DNA of 64,000 nt from Todiramphus chloris collaris. Lineage: Eukaryota; Chordata; Aves; Coraciiformes; Alcedinidae. Shown piece by piece: positions 48,863 to 61,056 of this stretch. How positions within the stretch are numbered: the first letter of the stretch is position 1; each line of letters starts with the position of its first letter. The stretch lies in contig JANVCC010000018.1 in assembly GCA_025345505.1 (NCBI GenBank), forward strand, positions 3,953,749 through 4,017,748, in the 5' to 3' direction. The position numbers were made by a program, and so were the translations under genes. The notes under the pieces were generated by a model. The model had not been told where the DNA came from. It searched no databases and saw only the letters and a list, made by a program, of their open reading frames with translations.

Positions 48863-50431
48863 TACTTTTAAAATGCAGTTCTTTTTCTATCCCATTCTTG
48901 ACACATAACTTGTTTAAAAGGATAGGATGCAATAACATTGCATAGTACTTCTGCTGCTAAGTAAAGCTTTTAAAAAAACCTAAAAATTCATACAATATAC
49001 TTAGAAATATAAAATATGCTACCTATGTAGAGTTTTCAAATACTTAATATGAGATGGAAAAACCCAACAGAAAAAACAATTCTATCTTAATGTATTTGTA
49101 CTAATTACTGTTACAAACAAGATCTCTCATAGATGCAACTGAAAAGTGAGAAAAATATCTTATTGTTCATTTTACTTCTTTAATAAATCCAAGAATATTT
49201 TTCGTATAGTAAGTTCCAGCTCTTCTCTTACCCTCCATTTTTTAATCTGTGTGATATATTTTATTCACTGAGAACAGGAAGAAAATATATTTACATAATT
49301 AAGAAACTGTTATTATAAAACTGGTAAGAAAATTCAGACACATAATGGATACCAAAACCACTTTTAAGTTGACTAACAAGTACTGAGATATGCAACAAAA
49401 AATCTGAAAATAGTAATCTGAATATAAAAACGGCATGAATTATTAATATTTTAGGCTTCGTAAAATGAACATAATTTACACTGTACCTAGCAATCCCATC
49501 ATTAAGTTACTGCAGTGCTGTCTAACATCACTTTCTATAAGCATTCAAAGTAAGATATCCAAAAATCTTTTCTGCTTATTTAAGATGCATTCATCTCAGT
49601 TAATACCTTTCAGTTTTAGACCATCAACATCTCTCAATCTGAGCTAATCCCCCCCACCTCCATTTATAGCTAGTGCTACAAAACATGCTGTTTGGAAGGA
49701 CATGCACCCCTGAAAGTGTCTTCTCCTGTGTGCCTACATTTGGCAACATGAATTCTGATCCCACTGTTCTGGAAAATGTGAACTTCTTTAGTTTAACTGT
49801 ATAGAACCCAGCAACTTATTTCATTATGTATGCTATCTTAACCATGTTTAGCCATATAAAGTTTAGCTTTCTGAAAAAAGTGCCTAATCATGAACACTTT
49901 TCATTAAATTATAAACCATTACTGGCTTCTTTTAAGTATCAAGCCACTTGTCAACAACTCAGACTGGTAACTGAAACTCCTGAAACTGTAGTTCCTTTTT
50001 GCCAATGGCTGCAAAGATCAGTAAGCAATATTCTTAAAGAGTGACTTGCCATATAAGCAAACACCCAACTTACTGCACCTTAAAGACAGGAGTTTTCAGT
50101 ATGAAAACCAGAGTGCACAAATATTTTTTTTACAAACAGGAGAAATTAAGTTCCCAAAGTATAATTGTTCTGAATTTACACACCTAGCAAACGAGAAAGT
50201 GAACAGTTCAGAAAAGCATACACCTTTAATTCATGTATAGGATGACAAAAATACTATGTTTATAAAGTATGAGGATATAATGAGCATGCAAAGAACCATC
50301 TTTGTGGTGTTCTTAGACCACATGATAGTATATTCAAGTTGAGGCACCAGTCTGTATTCTCTGGAAGTGCATCCTACAACACTAAACTACCCCCAAATAT
50401 TGTTTCTTAAAATGGATGTAAGATGTAAATT
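48863..50431. other. Unique AT-rich non-coding DNA
   Basis: Nothing recognised. Confidence 0.5.
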
Positions 50432-50495
50432 AGCTGCAGCAGTACCCTCCTATAACACTAGCTGCATGAGCAGCAGTACCCTCCTGTAACATGAG
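50432..50495. repeat. Imperfect tandem duplication, offset 34 bp
   Basis: GCAGCAGTACCCTCCTATAA (from 50436) recurs as AGCAGCAGTACCCTCCTGTA (from 50469), each after AGCTGCA. The spacing is 34 bp with a few differences. Confidence 0.85.
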
Positions 50496-51740
50496 GTACA
50501 GCTGCAGCCCTCTGGGTCCCTGTTGAGCAAGGGCACATGGGTGTCCCTGCAGCCTGGTCCAGTTTAGGACACTCAACATCACACAATTTGGGTATGTGTT
50601 TAGAGATGACCTATTGTGCCTTCTCAGGAAACACACTTGGTAGTTCAGAAAATGCAATTTTCAGCATTCTGACAGTCCTAGGATTGGCATTAGTAGCATG
50701 TAGAGACCCAAAATTAATCTGGCTGCACAGCTGAGAAAAATGACTTTCAGATAGAATATTGAATTCTTCTTCTTCTTTCTCCTACTTTTCTAGGGAAGGC
50801 AGACAGAGAACACTCTATTAGTGAAGCCTGGGTCTAGCGAAGTGTACAACTGTTATTGCCTTTTAGTCTGGTTTAGAAAGAAGCGACAAGCAGATAACTG
50901 AATTGATTTTGAAATATTTAATCCAGAAAAGATATCTCAAAAAATAACCTTGAAGCCATAAAACTGTTGTTTACCGAGCCTTGCTCCACTTTGTTATGAG
51001 CACTTTGACTCATTGCTAAATTAAGAAATACGCCTCAACAAGGAGCAGGACATAAGATACATTATCAGGTTGTAATGAAGCAACAGGCATATCTAGCCAC
51101 CAGGAACAACAACCTCTTCTGAAACTCACTCTGAAAAACACGTCTGAAGTTTGTATTTTGTAAAGGCTCACCTCTGACTGATCTTTTCTGAAGCACAAAC
51201 TCCTGGCAGAAGGACTGACTAAACTCTGTTGACCATGAATTCCTGATAATGAAACCATGGTATATTTTATGCTGTCTTCATGGAATCTACTAACGTGAAT
51301 TACATCCAGGGCACTCCAGAAAGTCACCTATTTTGCAAAGCTTGAAAAGTAGAAAATGATGTCAAATTCAGCCTTTTGCACATTGGCTTGAATTTCATAC
51401 TTCATAAAAACCCACAGTTCTGAAAGGGGAGTATCATCTTAACTGCATTTTGACTCCAGATGATGACAGACTAGCTGAGCTTCCGGTGAAGTCCCATCAA
51501 CACTTTGGTAGTTGGCAGCACAGCTAGTGTGATCAATTAGGTTAATTAAAACTATATGGCATGCAGGCTTCATGTGCAATTCGTAACATGGTTAGAAGGG
51601 AGGCAAATGTCTTACAGCATGATTTTAACTGTAACGGGTACATCTATAAAGCTTTTTGAATACATGTCGTTAATCCAGAGAATGATAAGACAGAAAATTT
51701 GAATGTGCACAATCTCTAAACATGCTCTCCACAACATTGT
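50496..51740. other. Unique non-coding DNA
   Basis: A minus-strand frame at 51016-51327 contains a strong donor-like GAG/GTGAGC and acceptor-like TTCATTATCAG, but it fits neither reading phase of the candidate gene model. Confidence 0.45.
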
Positions 51741-52432
51741 AATTCACAGACTCATCAAAGCTGGAAGACACCTCTAGATATTGTCTAGTCCAACCCCCTG
51801 CTCCAAACAGGATCACCTACAGTTGCTTGCTCAGAGATGTGTCCACTTGGGTTTGGAATATCTACAAGGATGGAAAGTCCAGAGACTCCCAAGGGAAGCC
51901 TGTTCCCATGCTTGGTTACTCTAAAAGTGAAATTTATTTTGAAGTCCAATTTCCTGTATTGCAATCCCTGCTCATTGCCTCCCATCTTTTCACAACGAAC
52001 CACTGAAAGAAGTCTGGTCCTCTCTTCTTCACACCCCACTAATCAAGCATTTACACATCATGATCAAGTCTCCCTAAGGCTTCTCTTGTGGTTGAAGTGT
52101 CTGAGCTTTCTCAGTTTGTCCTCATATGAGAGATGCTCCACTCCCCTAATCATCTTAAAGGCCCTTCACTGGACTTGCTCCAGTATGCACACGTATCTCT
52201 TGTACTGGGAAGCCCAGCAGTGGGCCAAGCACTCTAGATAAGTCTCACCAGTGTTGAATAGAGGAGAAGGATCATCTCCCTCTATCTGCTGGCAAAGCCT
52301 TGCTTAATGCAGCCTAGGGTGCTGTTGCCCTTCTTTGCCACAAGGGCACAATGCTGTCACATGGTTATCTTGGTGTCCACCAGCACCTCCAGGCCCTTTT
52401 CTATAAAGTTCCTTTTTCAGATGCTTCCCTGT
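51741..52432 (-). mobile_element. CR1 LINE, long diverged copy (reverse orientation)
   Basis: From AATTCACAGACTCATCAAAG then CTGGAAGACACCTCTAGATA, the + strand reads as the reverse complement of a CR1 3' UTR and ORF2 end. Anchors in order are GTCTAGTCCAACCCCCTGCT, TCTCAGTTTGTCCTCATATG, AGATGCTCCACTCCCCTAAT and CTTGGTGTCCACCAGCACCT. At about 690 bp it is one of the longest copies, but its ORF is riddled with changes and the octamer tail is decayed. It belongs to an older subfamily than the 60.4 kb copy. Confidence 0.95.
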
Positions 52433-53399
52433 GGAAAGACCCCATGTGAGCTGTGACAGAGTCCAACATAGGTTCAAAACCTGAATATAAGCCACCCTGA
52501 GGACAGTATCATGTAAGTAAAAACAAATAAATGAATGGGACATGGAAAACGGAGAGCACCATACCGCAGATTTTTTTGTCAACATAAAGACAGCCACAAC
52601 ACAAGATAAGAGAATGCAGGAAATAAGAGAAGGTAGCAAACTTTCCAATCCTCCCTGAAAATATATGTAAGACAAAAGAAAAATGGAAAAGTACCAATGT
52701 AAGATTTGGGCAACCCTGGGCCAGCTATCCCTAAAGTCATGGAAACTGCAGATGCAGATGTGAGTGCATCAGCATGACTCATATGTCACCCAAACTAAAA
52801 CATAAACCCAGCTATTCGCAGGTTTGAAGAAAGAAGGGTTTCATAGGCAGAGCCAAGCTTGCAGTGCGTCAAATAGAAAATTCCTCTGAACATGGAGGAA
52901 ATTGGGTTTCGCAGTTCAGAATTTCTTTGCAAACAGAAAGCTTTAAAGTGAGGTTAAAGGCAAATGTGTGTGGACAGAGGTCTGCAGTGATAAGGTCTGC
53001 TATGATTCCACATACTCAGTGTTATATGAAACCATACACAGTGAGACCAGATCTAGCAAGAAGAAAGAGTTTTCCTCCATGTCATGATCAGGATTGTTGG
53101 TATTTTACTTTATTATCATCTTTTTAAGACACATCAGAGATGGTCACAGATAGTAGAGATTAACTTTGTTCTCCTGGTTCAAGGTTGAGTTTTCACATTG
53201 CTTATATTAAAAGTATCTATTACTAATTTACCTTCATTTAAATTGCTGCTTTATGACATTTATAATTATTTATTTTAATGTTGCAGTGCTGAGTCCATAC
53301 AGACTATAACCCTACTGTCTAAAGCACAAGAACAGTAAACAAAATGAAACTTCTTCCTGAGACATTAACAATCTTTGCATAATGGCAAAGGGACACAGA
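52433..53399. other. Unique non-coding DNA
   Basis: Nothing recognised. Confidence 0.5.
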
Positions 53400-53400
53400 G

Positions 53401-53446
53401 AAAAAAAAAAAAGAAAAAAAAAAAAAGAAAATTCAAAGAAAAAAAG
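53401..53446. repeat. A-rich low-complexity tract
   Basis: A12, G, A13, G and further A runs. No SINE or retrocopy body was recognised beside it. Confidence 0.93.
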
Positions 53447-53851
53447 TGATGTACACTGGTATGAGTGATAACACACTGACAACCTAATTACTGACAAGGT
53501 TCATGTGAGCATTGCAAAAAAAGGAGTGTTTTGAAGGAAGTATTTGAAGGATGGTAAGATAGTTCTTCACGAGAATGAGGTCCTGAATATGACAAAGCAT
53601 AAATATTCTTGTTGGGTTGTGGTTTTTAAAAAAAAAGTAGTGTAAGTGACCAAACAATGCTGCAATAATTAGAATAAAATGTCACAAAACTATACAATTC
53701 TGTTTCCTTTCTAAAACAAAATAGTACTGTAAGTAGATTTTCCCATATACATAAATTAGTGAGTGGATGTGTGTGTGAAAGGGCAGGAAACCGGCCCCTA
53801 TTAATTTGGAGCATTCCCATCATTGCCACAAAATTTGGTGTATACTTCATT

Positions 53852-53912
53852 TGTATATTATAGTGTATATATATATAGTATATTATACTTGTATATGTAT
53901 ATATTCATATGC
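53852..53912. repeat. TA/TG-rich microsatellite-like stretch
   Basis: Repeated TATA and GTATAT units, including TATATATATATA near 53866-53877. Low complexity. Confidence 0.85.
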
Positions 53913-54072
53913 ATTTTTGTGACCATTAAAGGCTTCCATCAGTGGAGACATGAAATTTGAGCTTGAGCAAGTACACCATTGACAACTGGTCTATCCACCG
54001 CTAAATACAGGGAAATTTGAAAATCCTCCTTTGTTGTACCATTTCCTAAAGCAGTCATGGTCACCATGTTAC

Positions 54073-54125
54073 CTGCAACAAGCAGGTGTTTGAATCCCTT
54101 CTTCTCCATCACAAATTCATTCCAG
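54073..54125 (-). CDS. Candidate internal coding exon (53 nt), protein not recognised
   Basis: On the minus strand, the pyrimidine-rich CCTCCTTTCATCTTCCATGC then CAAACAG forms an acceptor (AG at 54127-54126). The 53 nt end TTGCAG and are followed by the donor GTAACA. It enters in phase 2 and leaves in phase 1. The translation is WNEFVMEKKGFKHLLVA. Its last base G plus the AG opening the 21496-21581 candidate exon makes a glutamate codon, so the two join in frame. The frame is also open through both intron edges (53939-54136), which weakens the case. No family was recognised. A single chance match of this sort is not improbable in 64 kb. Confidence 0.2.
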
Positions 54126-55275
54126 CTGTTTGGCATGGAAGATGAAAGGAGGTTTAAACAAAGAGATCATCTTATTATCTCTCCTGGTCTGGGAACACCC
54201 ACCATTTTTGCAGAAACACAGCACACAGTTGCCGAGGATTGAACTGAGTGTTGTTTAGGTATTTATTTTAGATCTACCTTCTCAATTTCTGTATGTGGCC
54301 ACAGTAGAGATTTTGGCAAATATAGAGTAAAAATACGTGCATGTGCTCAGTATATTTAGCATTTACATCTATTCATAAAAAAATAATCTATGGTACTAGA
54401 AAATAACACAGAGCCAAAATGTTAATGTAGTCCCTTCTGCATGCCAAGAACTTGTGTGGGTATATGCATAAAGAATGTACATACTCCAAGAGAGACACTA
54501 ACATCTTGTAATGCAATATGTTTCTGTTATACACACTCCAGACTTCCTAACAGCTGCATATTTTAATATACATAAACCCATACTTGAAAAATAATAAAAT
54601 GTATTAGTTTTCCACATTAGGCATTTATGACCTAATTTAGGAGAGTATTACTTCTTTATAACTTTTAAAAGACCCATTTTGATAAAACATCCCCATAAAC
54701 AGACTGAGAAAATCAGCGTAACAAGCATCTGTTGCTGCGTTGTTTTCTTAATAGGGTAATAAAATAATAACACATTTTTATAACTTTTCACAACAATATA
54801 AAGTATTAAAATTTAAACTGATATTGAAAAATGTTCTCATGGTCCATTTTATTTTATTTTTCCACTATGTAAAGTTACAGTACTTACTAGATTAATATTA
54901 ATGTCTTAATTATGTTGACACAATGGAAATTTGCCAAACACATTCAAAGAATGGAAATAACAAGTTATTTCCACTACTCTAATTAAAGAGGGGTATTTAG
55001 CCCATTTTATTCACAATATAAGAGTAATACGAATATTTGTAAGAATGTATAGAGATACCACATATAGAAATAATGACCTAAACTTTCTGAGGGTTTTAAA
55101 AAAGGGTCATTCCACTGATTTTCATCAGCAATGATGATTTTTTTCTAACCTACCTGTTCTACAAACAAATTATCAAAATTTTCTTTCTAAAAACAAATGT
55201 CACAATTACATATTCAATATCTTCTTCCCAAAAGTTTCTATTACATAGTTGTGATGTTTATTTTTCCATGGAAAC
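54126..55275. other. Unique AT-rich non-coding DNA
   Basis: Nothing recognised. Confidence 0.5.
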
Positions 55276-55292
55276 AAAAAAAAAAAAAAAAA
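55276..55292. repeat. Homopolymer A17
   Basis: Uninterrupted run of 17 A after GGAAAC. Confidence 0.95.
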
Positions 55293-57340
55293 GAAAAATC
55301 AGACTACTTTGCATAACGCAAAACTAATGAAAACTGAAAATTGTAACTCTGAAGCAAAGTTGTTATATTTAGAAAGGCAAATTATCAGAAATCTGGCAAA
55401 ATATTTCCTCTGAAACTATGCACCTGAACATCGGGAATTCAAACTGGGTAAGCCACTGACCTGCATTCAAAGTGGGCTTTCCCATTTACAGTTTACCACA
55501 GCACCAGCAAAATATGATTTGCAGCTCTTGGGGATAGAAAGGACTATCTAATCAAACTTTGCTGCATAACACAACCCACACAATTTTCTTGAAACAGCTT
55601 TCCAGATCCAGTAGCTGTGGTTGAACTTGAACACAGGTTTTACAGAAATATCACATCTTCACTGTAAAATTTCCAGTCATGGACAATCTATCACAATCAT
55701 TGGTTAAGTTATTTCAGCACTTAGTTATGTCACTAAAAATATATATGCCTTATTTGTAGTTTGAATTTGCCTAGCTTAAATGTCAAGCTGCATACTAGGA
55801 GAAGGACTCCTCTCACCTAACCTAGAGCTCAGCAATGTCAATATCTATACACATATCCTGTCAAGACATAGAAAAAGGCACTTCTACAGCATGGTTCATT
55901 TGACCCCTCTTAAACATCTACCTTAGAAAGAGAGAAATTACAGCCCAGAAATGCTTATTTCCTATAAAGGAAATTTAGTAATTGTGCCCAGATACAGATG
56001 TTTGTATCTAGACAGAGAAATCCCACCTTGAATATCCTTACAACTGCTCTAGGACTGAAAAACCCTAAAACATGACATTTTTCTTCTTTAGTGGGGCCTG
56101 ACTACACAACACTGTTTTCAGTTTGATAAACTCCACAGACAAAGCATTGTGCATATCTCTGTGTCGGGACTTCCTAGTCTTTCACAATTTTTCCTAGATC
56201 TTTAAGCCCTCTCTAGTTGTTGATTTTTTTATTAAAACATGGCACCCAAATTGGAGAAATATTTTAGCTGTGCTTGCCCTGGTAAAGCAGAAAACTCTTC
56301 AATTTGTTATTCCTCTGCCGGCCTGCCCAAGGACTCATCAACCCCTTCAGCTACAGCGCTGTTTTGATCCCATCACATCAACCAATTCCTCAGGACTCCA
56401 GGACACTCTTTCAAAATGACTACTTTTCAAGATGCAGTCCTAGAGCCTGTAAACATTGCCCATTTTCTTATTTCATACATGAAATACTTAAAGCCTGGCT
56501 TTTCGGGAATGAAAATAGTTTGCTTACACTTCATTTGTCAAAGTAACTCTCTGTCACTGACTTATCCTCTTCATTACTTTGCAATCCCCAATTACCTTTT
56601 TTTCCAAAAATATTTGACAAGGAAACTAGACCTTAAATAAACTACATTTGGAGAACTGGAAAGTTTAAGAGTTTGCAATGTAAATTTTCCAAACCTGCAA
56701 CACTCACTATGAATGCAGAGCTCCAGCCAGTCCACCTATGCCTATATTATAAAACAGGACTTCTTAGGCCAACCAGGAAAGCATTATTGGCTTAACATTA
56801 TACTGCACTTGATTGCAGACTTCTTCTGTACCCTGACAAGATGTCTGAAGATCCTAAACCAGAATATTTATTTCTCTGTGTGTCTGCTTCTGTTCTAAGT
56901 ATCTATAGTGATGCTGCAGCTGCCCTACAAGGACCACATCTTCATAGCATGAAACAGAGGGTATGTGTTGGATTCAGTTGACACATGCCTTAAAAATACA
57001 TGGTGGCTTTTTGCACGTGCAAGGCTTCATGGCACATTGCAAAAGAACTGCAAAGATGAAGATACCAAACCCAGAAAGTTCCTCTGACTTGATATTACAA
57101 TGTTAGTCTCAGTTATAATGGTGAAAGTCAGAACTTTCCAATATCTAGTGATATTCTTGGGGTATATGTTAATAAATAATAAAGCCAAAAGGTCGCTGCT
57201 GATTACAGGCAACTGAATACTGCCACGTCAGTTTAAAGTGATATGTTACTTTTTTTGGAAAAAAGACATTATTAGAAACCTTGAACCCACAATTTCTCAA
57301 AAATAAAGTTTATGAAGTTGGGAATGAATTCTTTCTATGG
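55293..57340. other. Unique non-coding DNA
   Basis: Nothing recognised. Overlapping short + strand frames at 56304-56640 have no known product. Confidence 0.5.
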
Positions 57341-57364
57341 AAAAAAAAAAAAAAATAAAAAAAA
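57341..57364. repeat. A-rich tract
   Basis: A15, T, A8. Confidence 0.93.
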
Positions 57365-58200
57365 GAGTTACTTCAGCAGCCTAAAGGAAATTGTGCTTTA
57401 ATGAATTGGGAAGCTTGTAATAAATTAGGGGAAGCAAATAATACTCCTGAACTCATACTTTGCTCACAGACATGGCAGTAAGTGTTTCTTACGCTATAAT
57501 ACCGATAAAGATTCTTGTCTGAATAACTCAGGTCTAGTTCACTTTTTATGTCATCAAGCTGCCAGGTCAGGCTGAACATGGATAAACTGGAATTCCTCAT
57601 CTCCTGCATATTCCAAATCCACCATGTTCTACATTCAAGAACCTCATGACCACTGCCACTATCAAGATGTGTAACATGGGTGTCATCTCTGATACTGGAT
57701 GCTCCCTGTGTTCACACTTAGCTTGCAACTATATTTCACCTTTTTCTTTCCAGATAATAATGCTAGTGGCAAATAACTGTCTTCCTTACTCTTTGTGCAG
57801 ATTCTGATCTTCTCACTGCAGAAGTTACAGAAACATTTATGAATCTAGCTTTGAAAAAACCAACATTTTCTTGTTTGTACCAAGTCATAAGGCTCCTGCT
57901 AAGCTCATTTCTCCTGCTCATTACTTTGAATCTTTCTCTCAGTTGCATGTGGTTAGAAGCTACTTTTCATTTTCCTGCATGACGTTATCTTCCTCCTGTG
58001 CAGCAGCACATCTACCATTAAATGTCAGATTTCAACCTCTTTTGGTGCATTTGCCCCTCTTTACTGGGCACACACCAAATGTTCAAGCCAGCACATATTC
58101 TGCATCATATTTTTGGTAGGAAGAAGCAAACAGCAGGTTAATTTCATCACCCCCTGTCACTTAAGTCTTAAAACACTTCTGTGCTCTGACTCCTACAGGG
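57365..58200. other. Unique non-coding DNA
   Basis: A minus-strand frame at 57373-57609 reads as plausible protein but has a poor acceptor; not accepted as an exon. Confidence 0.45.
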
Positions 58201-58218
58201 AAAAAAAAAAAAAAAAAA
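58201..58218. repeat. Homopolymer A18
   Basis: Uninterrupted run of 18 A. Confidence 0.95.
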
Positions 58219-60355
58219 TCTCATTCTAATTGGATAATTTATATACTGAAACAACTTCCTCAGAAGCTAAACAAAACTATCTCCCTCTTACTCTCCTGTT
58301 TATCTCATCAAATCTTATAATCTGTCTTCTATATATATTGCAAAATCTATTGAGCCATCATTAACTTCTCTTCTGCATTTGTGCATTACAAATAGTATAC
58401 AGAGGAGTCCTGGATCTTGAGTATTGCTCTTACTTTGAAAAGCATTAGTAGTAAGAACTATTCCCCCTTTTTTTCAAGTTAAATGACAATTTACTTCTGT
58501 TATGGAATTTGAATCCAGAAAAACGCCCACTTTCAGGAAATCTATCATGCACCTTTAAGAAAAAACACAATACAACCAGTACTCTTTTACATATTTCAGG
58601 TTAAGTATTCAGAATATCTAATCAGTGTGGATAATTTGGAACTAGTTATAAAATTATGTCTCAAAATTAATATTCCTTGATCACATGAATGGCTTTCAAC
58701 ATAATCTAAAGAGCCATGATCAACAGCTTTTTATCAGTTTGTTGAGCCACCCAGTTTCTCTCTTTTCTATCTAGTTATCTCTTTTTATCAACCAAACATG
58801 ACCACAGCAAATTATGGACAAAGATGGACCTCATCTACCTAGTAAGCTATTAAATACCAAGCTTCCTAAAGTGGCAACAAGCATTTACTTTTCTTCTGTA
58901 CCATATGCTTCTTTTTAAAAAACAGTCCATGCACAATGGTGAGATTGTTTAAACTTTCTTGTTAACAGATGCAGAAAGAGTTGTATGCTTTTTCTCAGAA
59001 GCACCTAACTCTGAATGTATGCTGTAACTTCTGATGATAATATAAGTACTGTATCTAAACACCAATTAGAACTACAGTCTTCTTGATGGTAAATATTAAT
59101 AATTAGTCCTCCTCCTTGCAAGTAAAAAAAATACTCAAACCCTTCACCACCACCAAAATTAACTTAGTGAAACTAGTATGTCTCAATTCCAGGACGTTTG
59201 TATCGCAATAATTCTGCATGGAGACTGCTGGCTTCCAGCAGTTTTATCACCTTCTGCAGTAAAACTAACACATGTAGATTTCCAGAGAGTCTTATTTATT
59301 TTCCTGTTGTCTCAATTCCTTACCATCACAAATGACAATCCTGTCAGCACATCACCACATTTAAAGAATGACCTGTGCCAGTTGCCAGCCTGAAATGTTG
59401 TATTAGTACAATTTCTCCAAGCTGAATACCAGCCTCTTCCCAACCTACATAACCTGCCAGTGTTAACAACCCTATTAAACACCTATTGTATGATTTTTTC
59501 TTATTTTTATTCTTGCTCTTTATTATTGTTATTATTTCTCATTATTATTCTCCTAGTATTTAAATTATGTGAAATTAGAGGCATATAATAAGGCAGAGCT
59601 CTTATTTGTGGAATTCATTTAGTAAAACAGAATATAATGGTTTTTAACCACTCAGGTATATTCCAGGTTCCACAGTCATTCAGCAATTAAAGCCTGAAGG
59701 AAACCACCTAGTTGACACATGTTCTCAAGGCTTTGCAGAATAGCCCAGGACCTTTCCTAAAGACCAACACATTACATTTTTATCCATGTGCATATTAACT
59801 AACACAAATACTTACAGAGACACAGAAAAATGTATCACCAAGGAAAACTCCCACCTCATATCCTCCCTTCTATAACTGATATGGAGAAAATCATATAACT
59901 TCTACCAATAAATAACTAAATACCTTAATCACTGAGAAGAGGACTGAATTACCCAGGGTGATATAAATAGGGGTAAGAAGCCCTTGGTTTTAAAGCAGGA
60001 AAACCACCCTGATTGTGAAACTTTTTCACTGTGGAACAGTATATACAAGGGATGTACTTGAAAGCCCTGGTTGAAGCTTAATTGTAAACTGGATATCACA
60101 GTCACAGATACAAGTACAGAACTACACAGCACTAAAAACATAACTAGTACCTGATTAAATTCTTTCAGTTTCTAGAGTCTGATATTCCTTTCAAGTTCTT
60201 CCCTTCATCTCATGATTTTTCTCTAGTTCTGCTAACAACATAGTATTGTCCCAGTGCTGTATCCTATTTAAATCCTTTAAGTATTTTGTAAAAAATTTCC
60301 AGTGAGGTAAATATTAAAGGGCCAGAAAAAGGATCCAGTCTTCATTTCATTTCTA
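58219..60355. other. Unique AT-rich non-coding DNA
   Basis: Nothing recognised. A TTATT-rich patch lies at 59505-59560. Confidence 0.5.
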
Positions 60356-60522
60356 GAATAGAATCATAGAATTGTCAGGGTTGGAAGGGACCTTAAAGAT
60401 CATCCAGTGCCAACCCCCCTGCCATGGGCAGGGACACCTCCCACTAGAGCAGGTTGCTCAGGGCTCCATCCAGCCTGGTCTTAAAATCTTCTAAGGATGG
60501 GGCTTCCACCACCTCTCTGGGC

Positions 60523-60564
60523 AACCTGTGCCAGTGTCTCACCAACCTGTTCCAGTGTCTCACC
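60523..60564. repeat. 21-bp tandem duplication inside CR1
   Basis: AACCTGTGCCAGTGTCTCACC (60523-60543) is followed by AACCTGTTCCAGTGTCTCACC (60544-60564), one mismatch. The other CR1 copies here have a single unit at this position, so it arose in this copy or its source. Confidence 0.93.
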
Positions 60565-60660
60565 ACCCTCATGGTGAAGAAATTCTTCCTAATGTCTAAC
60601 CTGAATTGATCTATCTCTAGCTTTAATCCATTCCCTCCAGTCCTATCACTGCCCGACAGC

Positions 60661-61056
60661 CTAAAAAGTCCCTCCCCAGCTTTCTTGTACCCCTTTCAGA
60701 TACTGGAAGGCCACAATAAGGTCTCCCCGGAGCCTTCTTTTTTCTAGACTGAACAACCCCAACTCTCTCAGTCTGTCCCCACAGCAGAGGTGCTCCAGAC
60801 CTCTGATCATCCTCGTGGCCCTTCTCTGGACACATTCCAGCACATCCATATCCTTCCTGTCATAGGGGCTCCAGAACTGGATGCAGTGCTCCAGGTGAGG
60901 TCTCATGAGAGTGGAGTAAAGGGGGAGAATCACCTCCCTCGACCTGCTGGCCACGCTTCTCTTGATACAGCCCAGGATACAAGTGGCCCTCTGGGCTGCC
61001 AGAGCACACTGATGGCTCATGGTGAGCTTCTCACCCACCAGCACTCCCAAGTCCAT
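60661..61056 (-). pseudogene. CR1 ORF2 C-terminal fragment (reverse transcriptase end)
   Basis: The minus strand is open for over 130 codons (to 61071, the first few codons lying outside CR1). The translation keeps conserved C-terminal parts of CR1 ORF2: [19 protein letters not shown], then [34 protein letters not shown] and AFQYLKG. This is downstream of the catalytic reverse-transcriptase core, and the endonuclease and catalytic YXDD regions are absent, so it cannot act on its own. The frame stops early at 60661 by drift relative to 60623-60835, where the neighbouring frame takes over. Confidence 0.93.

Larger units (their letters stand above)
60356..61056 (-). mobile_element. CR1 LINE, best-preserved copy (reverse orientation)
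   Basis: The + strand starts AATAGAATCATAGAATTGTC then AGGGTTGGAAGGGACCTTAA, the reversed CR1 3' end with octamers. It runs through the 3' UTR and about 400 bp of ORF2 to CACCAGCACTCCCAAGTCC. Compared with the other copies it has the fewest disruptions, so it is probably the youngest here. It carries a 21-bp internal tandem duplication at 60523-60564 (AACCTGTGCCAGTGTCTCACC, second copy TTCC for TGCC). It is 5'-truncated by several kb relative to a full element. Confidence 0.97.

Noticed and set aside
51016-51327. Minus-strand exon-like piece ending GAG/GTGAGC
   Set aside because: A 71-nt exon here would leave phase 0, which does not match the next candidate exon.
51837-52241. 134-codon + strand frame
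   Set aside because: It is the antisense of a reversed CR1 copy.
57373-57609. 78-codon minus-strand frame that reads like protein
   Set aside because: The upstream acceptor has no pyrimidine tract and its donors are in the wrong phase for the 54073-54125 exon.
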